64,000 nucleotides of DNA from Microtetraspora glauca (GCA_001570385.1 BBYL01000034.1:33961-97960); one strand, 5' to 3'. Positions 41,908-53,175 are shown, numbered from the stretch's first letter. Notes: generated from the letters alone by a model not told the origin. A program made the numbers and translations.

Positions 41908-44900
41908 TCAGACGGTATGCGAATCGGGCTCGTCCAGCCGTGCGAGGGCGGTCCTCGCGCTCTCGCGGAACTCGGCGACACGAGCGAGCTTGATGTCCTC
42001 GTAGCCGCGGATCGCCTCCGGCAGGGCCGCGATCCCGGCGACGGCGTCGGCGGTGCCGGGGGTGAGCCGGGTGAGGGCGTCGCGCATCAGCTCGCGGTAC
42101 TCGCCGACGAGCTCCCGTTCGACGCGGCGCACCCTGGCGTAGCCGAACACGTCGAGCGCGGTGCCGCGCAGGACGCGGGCGGCGCGCAGCCCGCGGAACA
42201 GCACCCCCGCCGACCGGCGCACCCGGATCTTGCGCTTCATGCCCAGCGCCCGGAGCAGCGGCGGATGCAGCAGCACGGACACGACGGCGTCCGGACCGAA
42301 CTCCTTCTCCCGCCTGGCCTTCTCGACCGGGTCCAGGTGCAGCCGGGCGACCTCGTACTCGTCCTTGTACGCCATGAGCTTGTGCAGCCCCCTGGCGTAG
42401 GCGAGGGCGATCCGCGTCCCGGCCTCGTCACCCGCGCGTTCGGTCGCCAGGGCCGCCACGCGGCGCACGTCGTCGGCGTACCCGCGGGCGTAGGCCGCGT
42501 TCTGGTAGCCGGTCAGATCGGCGGTCCGGGTGGTGAGCGCCCGCTCAAGATCGCCGGTTCCCGGGGCGTCGACGTCCACCGCGGGCGCGGCCGCGGGCGC
42601 CGCGGCCGCCAGTACGGCCTCGCGGTCCACGACGGCCGCCCGTCCCCAGCGGAAGGCCGCGAGATTCTGCTCGACGGCGGCCCGGTTGAGCCGGATGGCC
42701 TGCTCGATGGACTCGGCGGACACCGGGACGCAGCCGTGCTGGAACGCCGCGCCGACGAGCAGCATGTTGGCGGGCATGTGGTCGCCGAACAGCGCCTCGG
42801 ACAGCCCGTGGGCGTCGAGGTAGACGTTGTCGGCGCCGCGCGTGGCCGACTCGACCCGGACGATCGCGTCGGCGGGCGAGCCGGGCACGGCGGCGCGTCC
42901 GGTGACCATGGCGGCGGTCGGCACGACGGCCGTGCTCACCACGGCGATCGTGCGCTCGGGCGACGCGACGGCCAGGTTGCCGTCGGCGGCGGCGCCGAGC
43001 AGGTCGAAGCCGATCAGCACGTCGGCGGTGCCGGTGGAGGCGCGCAGCGCGCCGGTGACCGGCCGCGGTGAGATGCGGACGTCGCTGACGACGGGGCCGC
43101 CCTTCTGCGCCAGCCCGGTCTGCTCCAGCCCGGCCGCGTACAGGCCGTCGAGGTGGGCGGCCATCTGCAGGATCTGCGAGACCGTGACGACGCCCGTGCC
43201 GCCGATGCCCGGCATCCTGATCAGGACCGGCCCGCCGTCGAGCCTGCTGACCGGCTCGGGCAGCGCCACCGGCGGGGACGGCACCTTCGCGGACGGCATG
43301 TTCGGGGAGGGAGTGGGCCGCGTACGCCGCTTCCCGGGCTCGACGAGCAGGAACGAGGGGCAGTCGCCCTTGAGGCAGCTCAGGTCGGAGTTGCAGGACG
43401 GCTGATGGATCCGGGTCTTGCGGCCGAACTCGGTGTCGACGGGCTGGACGGACAGGCAGGTCGACACGTCCCCGCAGTCGCCGCAGCCCTCGCAGACCCG
43501 CTCGTTCACCACGACCTTCGCCGTCGGCGTGGGCAGCTTGCCGCGCTTGCGCAGCCGGCGTTCCTCGGCGGCGCACCGGTCGTCGTGGATCAGCACGGTC
43601 ACCCCGTCCACGGCGGCGAGTTCGCGCTCGGCCGCGGTGAGGTCGTCGCGGTGCCGGACGCTCGCGATCGGCGCCAGCCGCACCCCACGGTAGGTCTCCG
43701 GCTCCGGCGTGGTGATCACAATCTGGCGGACCCCTTCGGCGGCCAGCGACCTCGTGAGCGCGGGGACGTCCAGGCGGCCCTCGGCGCGCTGGCCTCCGGT
43801 CATGGCGACGGCGTCATTGTAGAGCAGCTTGTACGTCATGGACACGCCGGCGGCGACGGCGGCGCGGACGGCCAGCGAGCCGGAGTGGTGGAAGGTGCCG
43901 TCGCCGAGGTTCTGCACGAAGTGCGGGTCGTCGGTGAAGGGGGCCAGGCCGAACCACTGGGCGCCCTCGCCGCCCATCTGGGTGATGCCGACCCGGGCGC
44001 CGCGCCCGTCGCCGTCCAGGGCGATCATGGCGTGGCAGCCGATGCCGACGCCGACCAGCGTGGTGTCGGAGGTACGGGTGGAGGTGTTGTGCGGGCATCC
44101 CGAGCAGAAGTACGGCGTGCGCGCGGCGATCAACGGCAGCGTGCGGCGTGCCCGCGTGGCGGGGGTGAGGGACCGCAGGCGGACGGCCGCCGCCCGGGGC
44201 AGCCGGTCCCCGCCGACGCACGTGGCGAGCGCCCTCGCCACGTCCTCGGCGCCGAGGGTGCCGCGGGCGGTGAGCAGCTCGCGGCCGACCACGACGGGGG
44301 TGCGCTCGCCGCCGTAGAGCGCCTGCTTGAGCTGCCCCTCCAGGAACGGCACCTTGTCCTCCACCACGAGCACCCGGTCGAGGTCGGCGGTCATGGCGGC
44401 GAGTTCGTCGTGGGCCAGCGGGAACGGCATCGCGAGCCGGATGAGGCGCAGGCCCAGGTCCTCCATCGCGCTATCGTCCAGGCCGAGGTCCGCCAGCGCC
44501 CGCCGTACCACCGCGAAGGCGGTGCCGGAGGCGAGGACGCCCAGGGTGGCGCGGCGGGCGCCGAACATCACCCGGTTCAGGCCGTGCGCACGGGCGTAGT
44601 CGCGGGCCAGCTCCAGCCTGCGGGTCAGCATGTCGTGCTCGGCGTCCAGGGAGGCGGGGCCGACCAGGATGGGCGACCCGCCGCGATCGGGGTGGTCCGG
44701 CGCCGGGACGCCGTCCCGGATCGGGCCGAGGTCCACGGTGGCGGACGCGTCGGCGACGTCGGCGACGATCTTGAGGCCGGTCCACAGGCCGGTGACGCGG
44801 GACAGGGCGACCGCGTGCAGCCCGAACTCGATGATCTCCGCCACCGAGCCGGGCGCGAGCAGCGGCATGGACAGGCTCTGGCACATCGGCTCGCACGAGC

Positions 44901-45399
44901 TGGGCACGGTCGAGGACTTGCTGCCCGGGTCGTCACCGATCCAGGCGACCGCGCCGCCGAGCGCGGCGGTGCCCGCCACCGTGCCGTGCCGGATGGCGTC
45001 GGCGGCCCGGTCCAGGCCCGGGTTCTTGCCGTACCAGAAGCCCGTCACCCCGTCGTAGCGCCGCCCCGGCACCTGGCCGAGGAGCTGCGTTCCGGCCACC
45101 GCCGTGGCCGCGAGCTCCTCGTTGAGCCCGGGCCGGAACACCACGCCCGCGGGTTCGAGGAACCGCGCGGCCCGTCCCATCTCCAGGTCGACCCCGCCCA
45201 GCGGTGAGCCCTGGTATCCCGACACGAAGACACGCGTGTTCAGGCCGCGCTCGCGGTCCAGGCGGCGCTGCTCCAGCGTCAGGCGGACCAGGGCCTGGAT
45301 GCCCGACATGACCACCCGGCCGTCAACGGACGTGTACCTGTCCTCGAGTGACACAGTCGTCTGCACGGTGGCCGGCGCCTCGGCGGGATTGGGGCTCAC
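41908..45399 (-). CDS. Indolepyruvate ferredoxin oxidoreductase, single-chain fused type
   Basis: 1163-aa TPP and Fe-S enzyme that oxidatively decarboxylates aryl-2-oxoacids to acyl-CoA, passing electrons to ferredoxin. The N-terminal PFOR pyrimidine-binding region (GSPLGGVDLEM) is followed by the TPP-binding part (FCSGCPHNTST, GIGCHAMIAL), a Cys-rich [4Fe-4S] segment (CEGCGDCGDVSTCLSV, about residues 635-680) and the gamma domain (IRMPGIGGTGVVTVSQIL). The C-terminus is the DUF6537 extension seen in fused versions. GTG 45399 is chosen for the AGGAGG five bases upstream; the open frame extends to 45726 but overlaps the divergent Lrp gene. Probably regulated by that Lrp protein. Confidence 0.92.
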   Translation of the reverse strand: MSPNPAEAPATVQTTVSLEDRYTSVDGRVVMSGIQALVRLTLEQRRLDRERGLNTRVFVSGYQGSPLGGVDLEMGRAARFLEPAGVVFRPGLNEELAATAVAGTQLLGQVPGRRYDGVTGFWYGKNPGLDRAADAIRHGTVAGTAALGGAVAWIGDDPGSKSSTVPSSCEPMCQSLSMPLLAPGSVAEIIEFGLHAVALSRVTGLWTGLKIVADVADASATVDLGPIRDGVPAPDHPDRGGSPILVGPASLDAEHDMLTRRLELARDYARAHGLNRVMFGARRATLGVLASGTAFAVVRRALADLGLDDSAMEDLGLRLIRLAMPFPLAHDELAAMTADLDRVLVVEDKVPFLEGQLKQALYGGERTPVVVGRELLTARGTLGAEDVARALATCVGGDRLPRAAAVRLRSLTPATRARRTLPLIAARTPYFCSGCPHNTSTRTSDTTLVGVGIGCHAMIALDGDGRGARVGITQMGGEGAQWFGLAPFTDDPHFVQNLGDGTFHHSGSLAVRAAVAAGVSMTYKLLYNDAVAMTGGQRAEGRLDVPALTRSLAAEGVRQIVITTPEPETYRGVRLAPIASVRHRDDLTAAERELAAVDGVTVLIHDDRCAAEERRLRKRGKLPTPTAKVVVNERVCEGCGDCGDVSTCLSVQPVDTEFGRKTRIHQPSCNSDLSCLKGDCPSFLLVEPGKRRTRPTPSPNMPSAKVPSPPVALPEPVSRLDGGPVLIRMPGIGGTGVVTVSQILQMAAHLDGLYAAGLEQTGLAQKGGPVVSDVRISPRPVTGALRASTGTADVLIGFDLLGAAADGNLAVASPERTIAVVSTAVVPTAAMVTGRAAVPGSPADAIVRVESATRGADNVYLDAHGLSEALFGDHMPANMLLVGAAFQHGCVPVSAESIEQAIRLNRAAVEQNLAAFRWGRAAVVDREAVLAAAAPAAAPAVDVDAPGTGDLERALTTRTADLTGYQNAAYARGYADDVRRVAALATERAGDEAGTRIALAYARGLHKLMAYKDEYEVARLHLDPVEKARREKEFGPDAVVSVLLHPPLLRALGMKRKIRVRRSAGVLFRGLRAARVLRGTALDVFGYARVRRVERELVGEYRELMRDALTRLTPGTADAVAGIAALPEAIRGYEDIKLARVAEFRESARTALARLDEPDSHTV

Positions 45400-45508
45400 G
45401 CGAACCTCCTGGTCGTCGTCCGGAGGACGGTCGTCGTTCGGGGGAGCCCCAAGCACAGCAACGCGTCCTGGTGCTGCGCAAGTATCAGCCGACCAGAAGC
45501 CATAAAGA

Positions 45509-45523
45509 CGCAAACTCTTTGCG
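45509..45523. promoter_or_regulatory. Candidate Lrp-type operator between divergent genes
   Basis: CGCAAA and TTTGCG arms around CTC form a perfect 6-3-6 palindrome in the 175-bp divergent region between the oxidoreductase and the Lrp gene. Lrp/AsnC family sites are often about 15-bp imperfect palindromes with an AT-rich centre, which fits. Confidence 0.5.
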
Positions 45524-45574
45524 GCAGGAGCCTCTTTCGCTAAGGTTCCTTTCGCCGACCCGAGGAGTTTTCGC

Positions 45575-46045
45575 ATGTCCGAGATCGATGACATCGACCA
45601 CCGCATCCTGCGGTTGCTGCGCGAGGACGGGCGCAGGACCTTCTCGGAGATGGCGGTCGAGGTCGGGCTCTCGGTGGCCGCGGTCAAGCGGCGGGTGGAC
45701 CGGCTGCGGGAGATCGGCGTCATCACCGGCTTCAGCGTCCAGATCGACTACGCCAAGCTCGGCTGGGGGATCGAGGCGTTCACCGAGCTGCGCTACCCCG
45801 GCACGACCCCGGTGAGTGAGATCGTCCGTACGGCGACCGACGTGCCGGAGGTCCAGGCGGTGTTCACCATCGCCGGCGACCCCGACGCGCTGATCCACGT
45901 CCGGGTCCGCGACCTCGGGCACCTCCAGCAGGTCATCGACCGCCTGCGCCGGGCCGGCAACGTCACCGGCACCAAGACGCTGATGGTGCTGGGCTCGTGG
46001 ACCCGCGACGCCCTCGCCCGCGACGACCGGCGGCCGGTGTTCTGA
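45575..46045 (+). CDS. Lrp/AsnC-family transcriptional regulator
   Basis: 156 aa. N-terminal winged HTH (IDHRILRLLREDGRRTFSEMAVEVGLSVAAVKRRVDRLREIGVITGF, written here as residues 4-50) and a C-terminal RAM/ligand domain (about 65-140). ATG 45575 follows CGAGGAG. It is divergent from the indolepyruvate oxidoreductase operon, the usual arrangement for a local amino-acid-responsive regulator, most likely sensing an aromatic or branched amino acid. Confidence 0.92.
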   Translation: MSEIDDIDHRILRLLREDGRRTFSEMAVEVGLSVAAVKRRVDRLREIGVITGFSVQIDYAKLGWGIEAFTELRYPGTTPVSEIVRTATDVPEVQAVFTIAGDPDALIHVRVRDLGHLQQVIDRLRRAGNVTGTKTLMVLGSWTRDALARDDRRPVF

Positions 46046-46186
46046 AACCGGTGGTTCTCACCACTTCACGGCTGATCACGCTGTCAGGTGGCCAAGATAG
46101 CGGCATGGCCGACTTTGAGAAGACTGAGCTGACATGCGAGTGCTCGTAGGCTGAATTTCTCGCACGTGACGGACAGGAGCGCTGAG

Positions 46187-46873
46187 GTGGCCGAGACGAC
46201 GCCGACCGAGACGATGGTGGCCGAGGTGATGGCCGAGCTGACCGAGCTCGAGGACCCGAGGGCACGCGAGGTGAACGAGAAACACGGTGACGATCACGGT
46301 GTGAACCTCGGCAAGCTGCGCGCGCTCGCGAAGCGGCTGAAGACGCAGCAGGAACTCGCGTGCCGTCTCTGGGAGACGGATGACACCGCGGCGAGACTGC
46401 TGGCGATCCTGATCTGCCGCCCGAAGGCGTTCGAGCGTGACGAGCTGGACGTCATGGTGCGCGAGGCGCGCACACCCAAGGTGCACGACTGGCTCGTGAA
46501 CTACGTGGTGAAGAAGAACCCGCATTCCGAAGAGTTGCGCCTGTCCTGGTCCGCCGATCCGGATCCGGTGGTTGCGAGCGCCGGTTGGGCGCTGACCACC
46601 GAACGCGTGGCAAAGAGGCCCGAGGGCATCGACCTCGCAGGACTGCTCGACGTCATCGAGGCGGAGATGAAGGACGCCCCGGATCGCCTGCAGTGGGCGA
46701 TGAACCACTGCCTGGCGCAGATCGGGATCGACCACGCCGAGCACCGAACCCGTGCGATCGACATCGGTGAGCGCCTGGAGGTGCTCAAGGACTACCCGAC
46801 TTCCCCTGGCTGCACGTCTCCGTTCGCGCCCATCTGGATCACCGAGATGGTGAGCCGACAGCACCATAAGTAG
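46187..46873 (+). CDS. DNA alkylation repair (AlkD-like) family protein
   Basis: 228 aa, all-helical, with the HEAT-like pattern of the AlkD family: LGKLRALAKRLKTQQELACRLWETDD, ARLLAILICRPKAF, and KVHDWLVNYVVKKNPHSEELRLSW. Known AlkD enzymes excise N3/N7-alkylated bases using Trp and Asp in the concave groove; a WxxD-type pair is not clearly intact, so the assignment is to family. GTG 46187 is preceded by GGAG with 7-nt spacing; GTG 46166 is an alternative. Monocistronic. Confidence 0.72.
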   Translation: MAETTPTETMVAEVMAELTELEDPRAREVNEKHGDDHGVNLGKLRALAKRLKTQQELACRLWETDDTAARLLAILICRPKAFERDELDVMVREARTPKVHDWLVNYVVKKNPHSEELRLSWSADPDPVVASAGWALTTERVAKRPEGIDLAGLLDVIEAEMKDAPDRLQWAMNHCLAQIGIDHAEHRTRAIDIGERLEVLKDYPTSPGCTSPFAPIWITEMVSRQHHK

Positions 46874-46933
46874 GAAGCTTCGCCACCAAAGATGCCGTGT
46901 ATCGCGGTGGTATGTCGATTGTCGCGGGGGCTC

Positions 46934-47218
46934 CTACTCCCGCGCGTACAGGCGGGTGAGGCCGTCGACCCGATAGCGGTCGGGCGCGACCGGTTCGACG
47001 AGGCGCATGTCCGCGAGACGGCCGAGCAGCTCGCACGCCGCCGCGCCGTCCAACGGTGCCAGGGGCACATGCTCGACGTTGTCGAGCGCGGCGAGCACCC
47101 TCCGGCCGGTGATCAGGAACCGGCACTCGCGGGTCACGCCGAGCAGGGGCGCACCCGGGACGAGCCTGCCGTCACGCCGCACCTGGACCGGACCGAGGAC
47201 GCCGAACCGCAGACTCAT
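46934..47218 (-). pseudogene. Relic of an AfsR/SARP-type regulator with internal deletions
   Basis: 94-codon ORF made of pieces that are normally hundreds of residues apart in AfsR/SARP regulators. Residues 1-20 (LRFGVLGPVQVRRDGRLVP) are the SARP N-terminus. Residues about 31-57 (CRFLITGRRVLAALDNVEHVPLAPLD) are the NB-ARC sensor region, and the end (LLGRLADMRLVEPVAPDRYRVDGLTRLYARE) is the winged-helix stretch. The DNA-binding domain and P-loop are missing, so it cannot act as a regulator. It keeps GGAGGT before ATG 47218. Two in-frame deletions explain it. It lies immediately downstream of cebR. Confidence 0.6.
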
Positions 47219-47241
47219 CCAACCTCCGGTACTCGCTGCCG

Positions 47242-48261
47242 CTACGCCGACGCGCGGATCACCAGATGGGTGTCCAGTATCACCACGGGCTGCTCCAGCG
47301 GGTCGCCGTTGATCCTGGCGACCAGCAGCTGCACCATCTGGCGGCCCATCGCCTCGGTCGGCTGGTGGACGCTGGTCAGCGGCGGCTCCGTGTGGAGCGC
47401 CACCCGGGAGTCCTCGAACCCGATCAGCGCCACGTCGCCCGGCACGCTCAGGCCGCGCTCCTTGAGCACGTGCAGCGCGCCGACCGCCATCGCGTCGGAC
47501 GCAGCGAAGACGGCGTCCAGGTCCGGATGCCGTTCGAGGAGCTCCCGCATCGCCGTGGCGCCGCTCGCCTCGGAGAAGTCGCCGTACGCGACGCGCTCGC
47601 CGATGCCGGTCGCCAGCAGGGCGTCGCGGTATCCGGCGAGACGGTCGACACCCACGCCCATGTCCTGCGGGCCGGCGATCGTGGCGATCCTGCTGCGGCC
47701 CTTGCCGAGCAGGTACTTCGCCGCCTGCCGGGCGCCGGCCCGGTTGTCCATGTCGACGTAGCTGTACGGCGTGAGCCCGACCGGGCGGCCGCCCAGCACC
47801 GTCGGGACGCCCATGGCCTCCAGCCGCTCCGGCAGCGTGTCGGCCCCGTGCACGGACGTGAGCAGGACGCCGTCCACGTGCTGGCCGGTGAGGTAGTCCT
47901 CCAGCCGGTCGTGCTCCGCGCGGTTCTGCGCCATCGTCAGGATGAGCTGCAGCCCCGTCTCGGAGAGGGCCGAGCCGATCCCGCGGATGATGCCCGCGAA
48001 GAACGGCTCGTCGAAGATCCGCTGCTCTGACTCCGACACCACCAGCGCGATGGTGTCGGTCCGGTTGGTGACCAGAGCCCGCGCCGCGCGGTTGGGCACG
48101 TAGCCCAGATCCTTGATCGCCAGAAGCACGGCGTCCCGGGCCTTCTCGCTCACCTTCGGCGAGCCGTTGATCACCCGTGACACCGTGCCGCGTCCGACTC
48201 CGGCACGGGCGGCGACTGCCTCCAGAGTCGGGCGCGCCCCCTGTCGGCGGTCCCCGTTCAT
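47242..48261 (-). CDS. cebR: LacI-family regulator, CebR-type repressor of cello-oligosaccharide genes
   Basis: 339 aa. N-terminal LacI HTH (PTLEAVAARAGVGRGTVSRVINGSPKVS, residues 11-38) with the hinge helix (ALVTNRTDTIALV next), then a periplasmic-binding-protein-like ligand domain with SDAMAVGAL and GFEDSRVAL. CebR proteins bind cellobiose/cellotriose and release TGGGAGCGCTCCCA-type operators. Position (49 bp downstream of bglC, same strand as cebG-F-E) and the exact operators upstream of cebE support this role. It likely represses the other boxes in the window. RBS GGAGGGGG. Confidence 0.88.
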   Translation of the reverse strand: MNGDRRQGARPTLEAVAARAGVGRGTVSRVINGSPKVSEKARDAVLLAIKDLGYVPNRAARALVTNRTDTIALVVSESEQRIFDEPFFAGIIRGIGSALSETGLQLILTMAQNRAEHDRLEDYLTGQHVDGVLLTSVHGADTLPERLEAMGVPTVLGGRPVGLTPYSYVDMDNRAGARQAAKYLLGKGRSRIATIAGPQDMGVGVDRLAGYRDALLATGIGERVAYGDFSEASGATAMRELLERHPDLDAVFAASDAMAVGALHVLKERGLSVPGDVALIGFEDSRVALHTEPPLTSVHQPTEAMGRQMVQLLVARINGDPLEQPVVILDTHLVIRASA

Positions 48262-48310
48262 CGTTGCCCCCTCCTGAATTTCCCGGCCCTGTCCTGTGGG
48301 TCCTGTGGGC

Positions 48311-49743
<1,433 letters not shown>

Positions 49744-49747
<4 letters not shown>

Positions 49748-50628
49748 GCTTTGACCGCACCTTCCATGAGTCCGCCGATGATCTGGCGGCCGAACAGGAC
49801 GAATACCAGGATGAGCGGGAGGATGGACATGGCCGTTCCGCTGAAGATGAGCACGTAGTCGGTGCCGTACTTCGCGTTCAGCGAGTTGATCGCGACCTGG
49901 ACCGTCGGGTTGTCCGGAGTCAGGGCGATGAGCGGCCACATGAAGTCGTTCCAGGTGAGCATGAAGGTGTTGATGCCGAGCACCGCCATGCCCGGCCGTA
50001 CGGCCGGCAGGATGACGTTCCACCAGATCCGCAGCGTCGACGCGCCGTCGACGCGGGCCGCCTCCACCAGCTCGTTGGGCACGGCCTGCTCGGTGTACTG
50101 CGTCATCAGGAAGACCCCGAAGCCGTTCAGCAGGTACGGCAGGATCACCGCCTTCAGCGTGCCGATCCACTCCAGGTTGACCATGAGCCGGTACAGGGGC
50201 ACGATGCCCATCTGCTGCAGCGGGACCATCATGGTCACGAGCACGAGCAGCAGGAGCACCTTGCCGCCCTTGAACCGCAGCCGCGCGAAGGCGAAACCGG
50301 CGAAGGTCGAGATCAGCACGACCGAGATCGTCACCGTGGTGGCGATGATCAGCGAGTTGGTCAGACCGGCCAGGTAGTGCGCGTCCTCGTTGGAGAGCAC
50401 CCGCTGGATGTTCTGCCCCAGATTGCCGCCGGGCAGGAACGGCGGCGGGATGTCGGTCGCCTCCTTGTTGGTACGCGAGGCGATGACGAGCATCCAGTAG
50501 ATCGGGAAGGCCGAGATGACGATGGTGACGGCCAGTACGATCTTCGTCCACGGCGTGGCCGACCACAGGTCGGCCTTCTTGCGCCCCTGCTGGGTGCGGG
50601 GCCGGTTCCCCGCGGTGAGCGTGGTCAC
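49744..50628 (-). CDS. cebG: Cellobiose ABC transporter permease CebG-like
   Basis: 294 aa carbohydrate ABC permease (MalG/UgpE type) with six predicted helices. The EAA loop is NELVEAARVDGASTLRIWWNVILPAV (split as residues about 175-200), where the shared ATPase docks. GTG 50628 overlaps the cebF stop. No ATPase gene is in the locus; the multitask ATPase MsiK serves Ceb systems in streptomycetes. Confidence 0.9.
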
Positions 50629-51599
50629 TTTTTGCCCCCGATCCGGCGGACGAGCAGGAAGTTGATGAGCGACCCGATGAGGATCATCAGGAAGAGGAGC
50701 CACGCGGCGCCGGACGCGTACCCGTAGTCGAACTCGCGGAAGCCCTGCTCGACGATGAACATCGACACGGTCTGGAACTGGCTGTTCGTGCCGCCGTGGA
50801 CGTTGCCGCCGTAGAACGTGGTCGGCTCGGCGAAGAGCGTGAGACCGCCGATGGTGGAGTTGAGCACCACGAAGATCATGGTCGGCCGCAGCATGGGCAC
50901 GGTGATCTGCCAGAACTGGCGGCGGCGGGAGGCCCCGTCGATGGACGCCGCCTCGTAGAGGTCCTTCGGGATGGTCTGCATCGCGGCCAGGAAGATGATC
51001 GCGTTGTAGCCGGTCCACCGCCAGTCGATCATGGTGGAGATGGCGATCCACGAGGGGATCCGCTGGGCCTTCCAGTCGATCGGATCGACGCCGAACCAGT
51101 CGAGCATCCAGTTGATGAAGCCCCAGTCGCGGCCGTAGAGCTGGGTGAAGACCACGGCGACCGCGACGACGGAGGTGACCAGGGGGAGCAGCACGCCCAT
51201 GCGGACGAACAGCTGGCCCTTGATCCGCTTGTTCAGGGCGTTCGCGAGCAGCAGCGCCAGCAGGATCTGCGGCACGGTCGCGATGAAGAACATGCCCAGC
51301 GTGTTGACGACGGCGTTCCAGAACGCGCTGTCGGACAGGAGCGCGGTGTAGTTCCCGAGCCCCGTCCACTCCTCAGTTCCCGTGAGGTCGAACTTGAAGA
51401 GCGAGTACCACAGGGTGAAGCCGAGCGGGAAGATCCCGAAGATCAGGAAGAGCAGGAAGTACGGCGAGACCAGGAGGTACGGCGCGGCCTTCAGGTCCAG
51501 CCAGGACAGGAAGCCGCGGCCCTGCGGCCGCCGCGCGTGCCCCCTCCGTGGCGGGAGCGGTGCCTGGGTGGACCGTCCCGCGTCGACGTTTACGCTCAT
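50625..51599 (-). CDS. cebF: Cellobiose ABC transporter permease CebF-like
   Basis: 324 aa carbohydrate permease (MalF/UgpA type) with six helices and the EAA loop KDLYEAASIDGASRRRQFWQ. It pairs with CebG to form the channel. The N-terminal 40 residues are Arg/Pro-rich and cytoplasmic. Start ATG 51599 is 85 bp after the cebE stop. Confidence 0.9.
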   Translation of the reverse strand: MSVNVDAGRSTQAPLPPRRGHARRPQGRGFLSWLDLKAAPYLLVSPYFLLFLIFGIFPLGFTLWYSLFKFDLTGTEEWTGLGNYTALLSDSAFWNAVVNTLGMFFIATVPQILLALLLANALNKRIKGQLFVRMGVLLPLVTSVVAVAVVFTQLYGRDWGFINWMLDWFGVDPIDWKAQRIPSWIAISTMIDWRWTGYNAIIFLAAMQTIPKDLYEAASIDGASRRRQFWQITVPMLRPTMIFVVLNSTIGGLTLFAEPTTFYGGNVHGGTNSQFQTVSMFIVEQGFREFDYGYASGAAWLLFLMILIGSLINFLLVRRIGGKK

Positions 51600-51684
51600 G
51601 GGTTACCTTTCAGGCGGAAGCAGGCGACCGGCCCGCCGGCGGGGTGCCGCTGCGGCGGGCCGGTGCTGATTCAGCGAGCGGGGA

Positions 51685-53031
51685 TCAGCCCGCCGCCTTC
51701 ACGGCGTCGTCGACGAGCTTCTGCCAGCCCTGGGCGTAAGGGACGGAGCCGTCGTCGATCGCCGACACGACCGACTCGATCGCGTTCTTCACCTGGGCGT
51801 GCTTGACCCCGAGGAAGACCGGCTGCAGCGACGAGGCCGACTTGGCGAAGATGTCGCCGACCGGCGCGTCGTTGAAGTACTCGTTCTTGGCGCTCTGGAC
51901 CGCCGGGTCCTGCTGGGCGAGGGAGTTGCTCGGCATGTTGCCGGCGTAGGTGAAGACGCTGACCTCACCCTCCTGGCCGGTCAGGTAGTCGAGGACGGCC
52001 GCGGCCTCCTTCGGGTGCTTGCTCTGCTTGGGCACCGCGAGCCACGAACCGCCCCAGTTGCCGCCGCCGCCCGGGACCGCCGCGACGTCCCACTTGCCCT
52101 TGAAGTCGGGGCCGGCCGCGTCGTCGCCGCTGACCACGCCGAGCATCCACGCCGGGCAGCCGAGCGTCGCGAACTGCGACTTCTTCATGCCCGTCTTCCA
52201 CTCGTCGGTGAAGTTGCGCAGCTTGGCCGTCAGGCCCTCCTGGCTGATCTTCGCGGCGAAGTCGTAGGCCGTCTTGACCGCCGGGTTCTTGTCGACGATC
52301 AGGTTGTTGTCCTTGTCGAAGTAGGTGACGTTGCCGCTCTTGGCGGCTTCCTGCACCGCGACCACGTTGAAGAGCGTGTTGGTGCCGTCGACGAACTTCG
52401 TGTCCTTGACCTTGGCCTGGAACTCCTTGCCGACCTTGACGAAGTCGTCCCACGTCGGCCAGAGCTTGCTGACCTCGTCACGGTCGGCCGGGAGGCCGGC
52501 CTTCTCGAAGAGGTCGCGGCGGTAGCAGAGGCTCATGCCGCCGATGTCGGTGCCGAGGGCGAACACCTTGCCGTCCGCGGCCACGCCGCCGTCCCACTTC
52601 CAGGAGGCGAAGTTGGCCTGGCGGTCCTTGAGGCCGTACTCGCCCAGGTCGGCCCACCACTCGGGGTGCGCCTTGGCGAGGCCCATGCCGCCCTCGTCGA
52701 TGCCGACCACGTCACCGGCGCCGGTGCCGGACTGCAGCCACTGGATCATCTGCGGCCAGTACACCTGCTCGAACTGGTCGGTGAGGTGCTCTTCCTTGAT
52801 GATGATGTCCTTGTGGGAGGCGTTCCACTTGTCGATCGCCTCCTTGTAGCCGAAGTTCTTGCCACCGCCGAAGGTCTGAACCTTGATGGTGACAGGCTCC
52901 GCCGCGGCGGCGCTGCCGCCGCCGTTGTCGGCCGGCTTGTCGTCGCTGCCGCAGGCCGCGGTGACGCCCAGGGCGAGCGTCGTCACAGCGGCGAGCGCGA
53001 GCAGCCTGCCGCGGCGGGAGTTGTGCATCAT
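51685..53031 (-). CDS. cebE: Cello-oligosaccharide-binding lipoprotein CebE-like
   Basis: 448 aa extracellular solute-binding protein of the CUT1 family. Signal peptide with lipobox TAAC and lipid anchor Cys27, then a Gly/Ala linker. Family hallmarks are KVQTFGGGKNFGY, WLQSGTGAGDVVGIDEGGMG, and the C-terminal GNMPSNSLAQQ. First gene of cebE-F-G-bglC; two exact CebR operators lie 145 and 275 bp upstream. Cellobiose specificity is inferred from the operators and BglC. Confidence 0.9.
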   Translation of the reverse strand: MMHNSRRGRLLALAAVTTLALGVTAACGSDDKPADNGGGSAAAAEPVTIKVQTFGGGKNFGYKEAIDKWNASHKDIIIKEEHLTDQFEQVYWPQMIQWLQSGTGAGDVVGIDEGGMGLAKAHPEWWADLGEYGLKDRQANFASWKWDGGVAADGKVFALGTDIGGMSLCYRRDLFEKAGLPADRDEVSKLWPTWDDFVKVGKEFQAKVKDTKFVDGTNTLFNVVAVQEAAKSGNVTYFDKDNNLIVDKNPAVKTAYDFAAKISQEGLTAKLRNFTDEWKTGMKKSQFATLGCPAWMLGVVSGDDAAGPDFKGKWDVAAVPGGGGNWGGSWLAVPKQSKHPKEAAAVLDYLTGQEGEVSVFTYAGNMPSNSLAQQDPAVQSAKNEYFNDAPVGDIFAKSASSLQPVFLGVKHAQVKNAIESVVSAIDDGSVPYAQGWQKLVDDAVKAAG

Positions 53032-53175
53032 TCCGGACCCCTCTCAGGTGGTATCCCGAAGTCATGGGAGGTGCATCCCGGGCCGGTCCCCGACTACAGG
53101 CCCGCGATCGGTGTGCTGGATCCAACGGGTGGAATCCCGCGTGAACGGTTCGTGCTCGCTGTCGCAGAAGCACGT

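Noticed and set aside
45400..45726. Extended N-terminus of the indolepyruvate oxidoreductase
   Set aside because: It would overlap the divergent Lrp gene and lacks homology; GTG 45399 has AGGAGG at good spacing.
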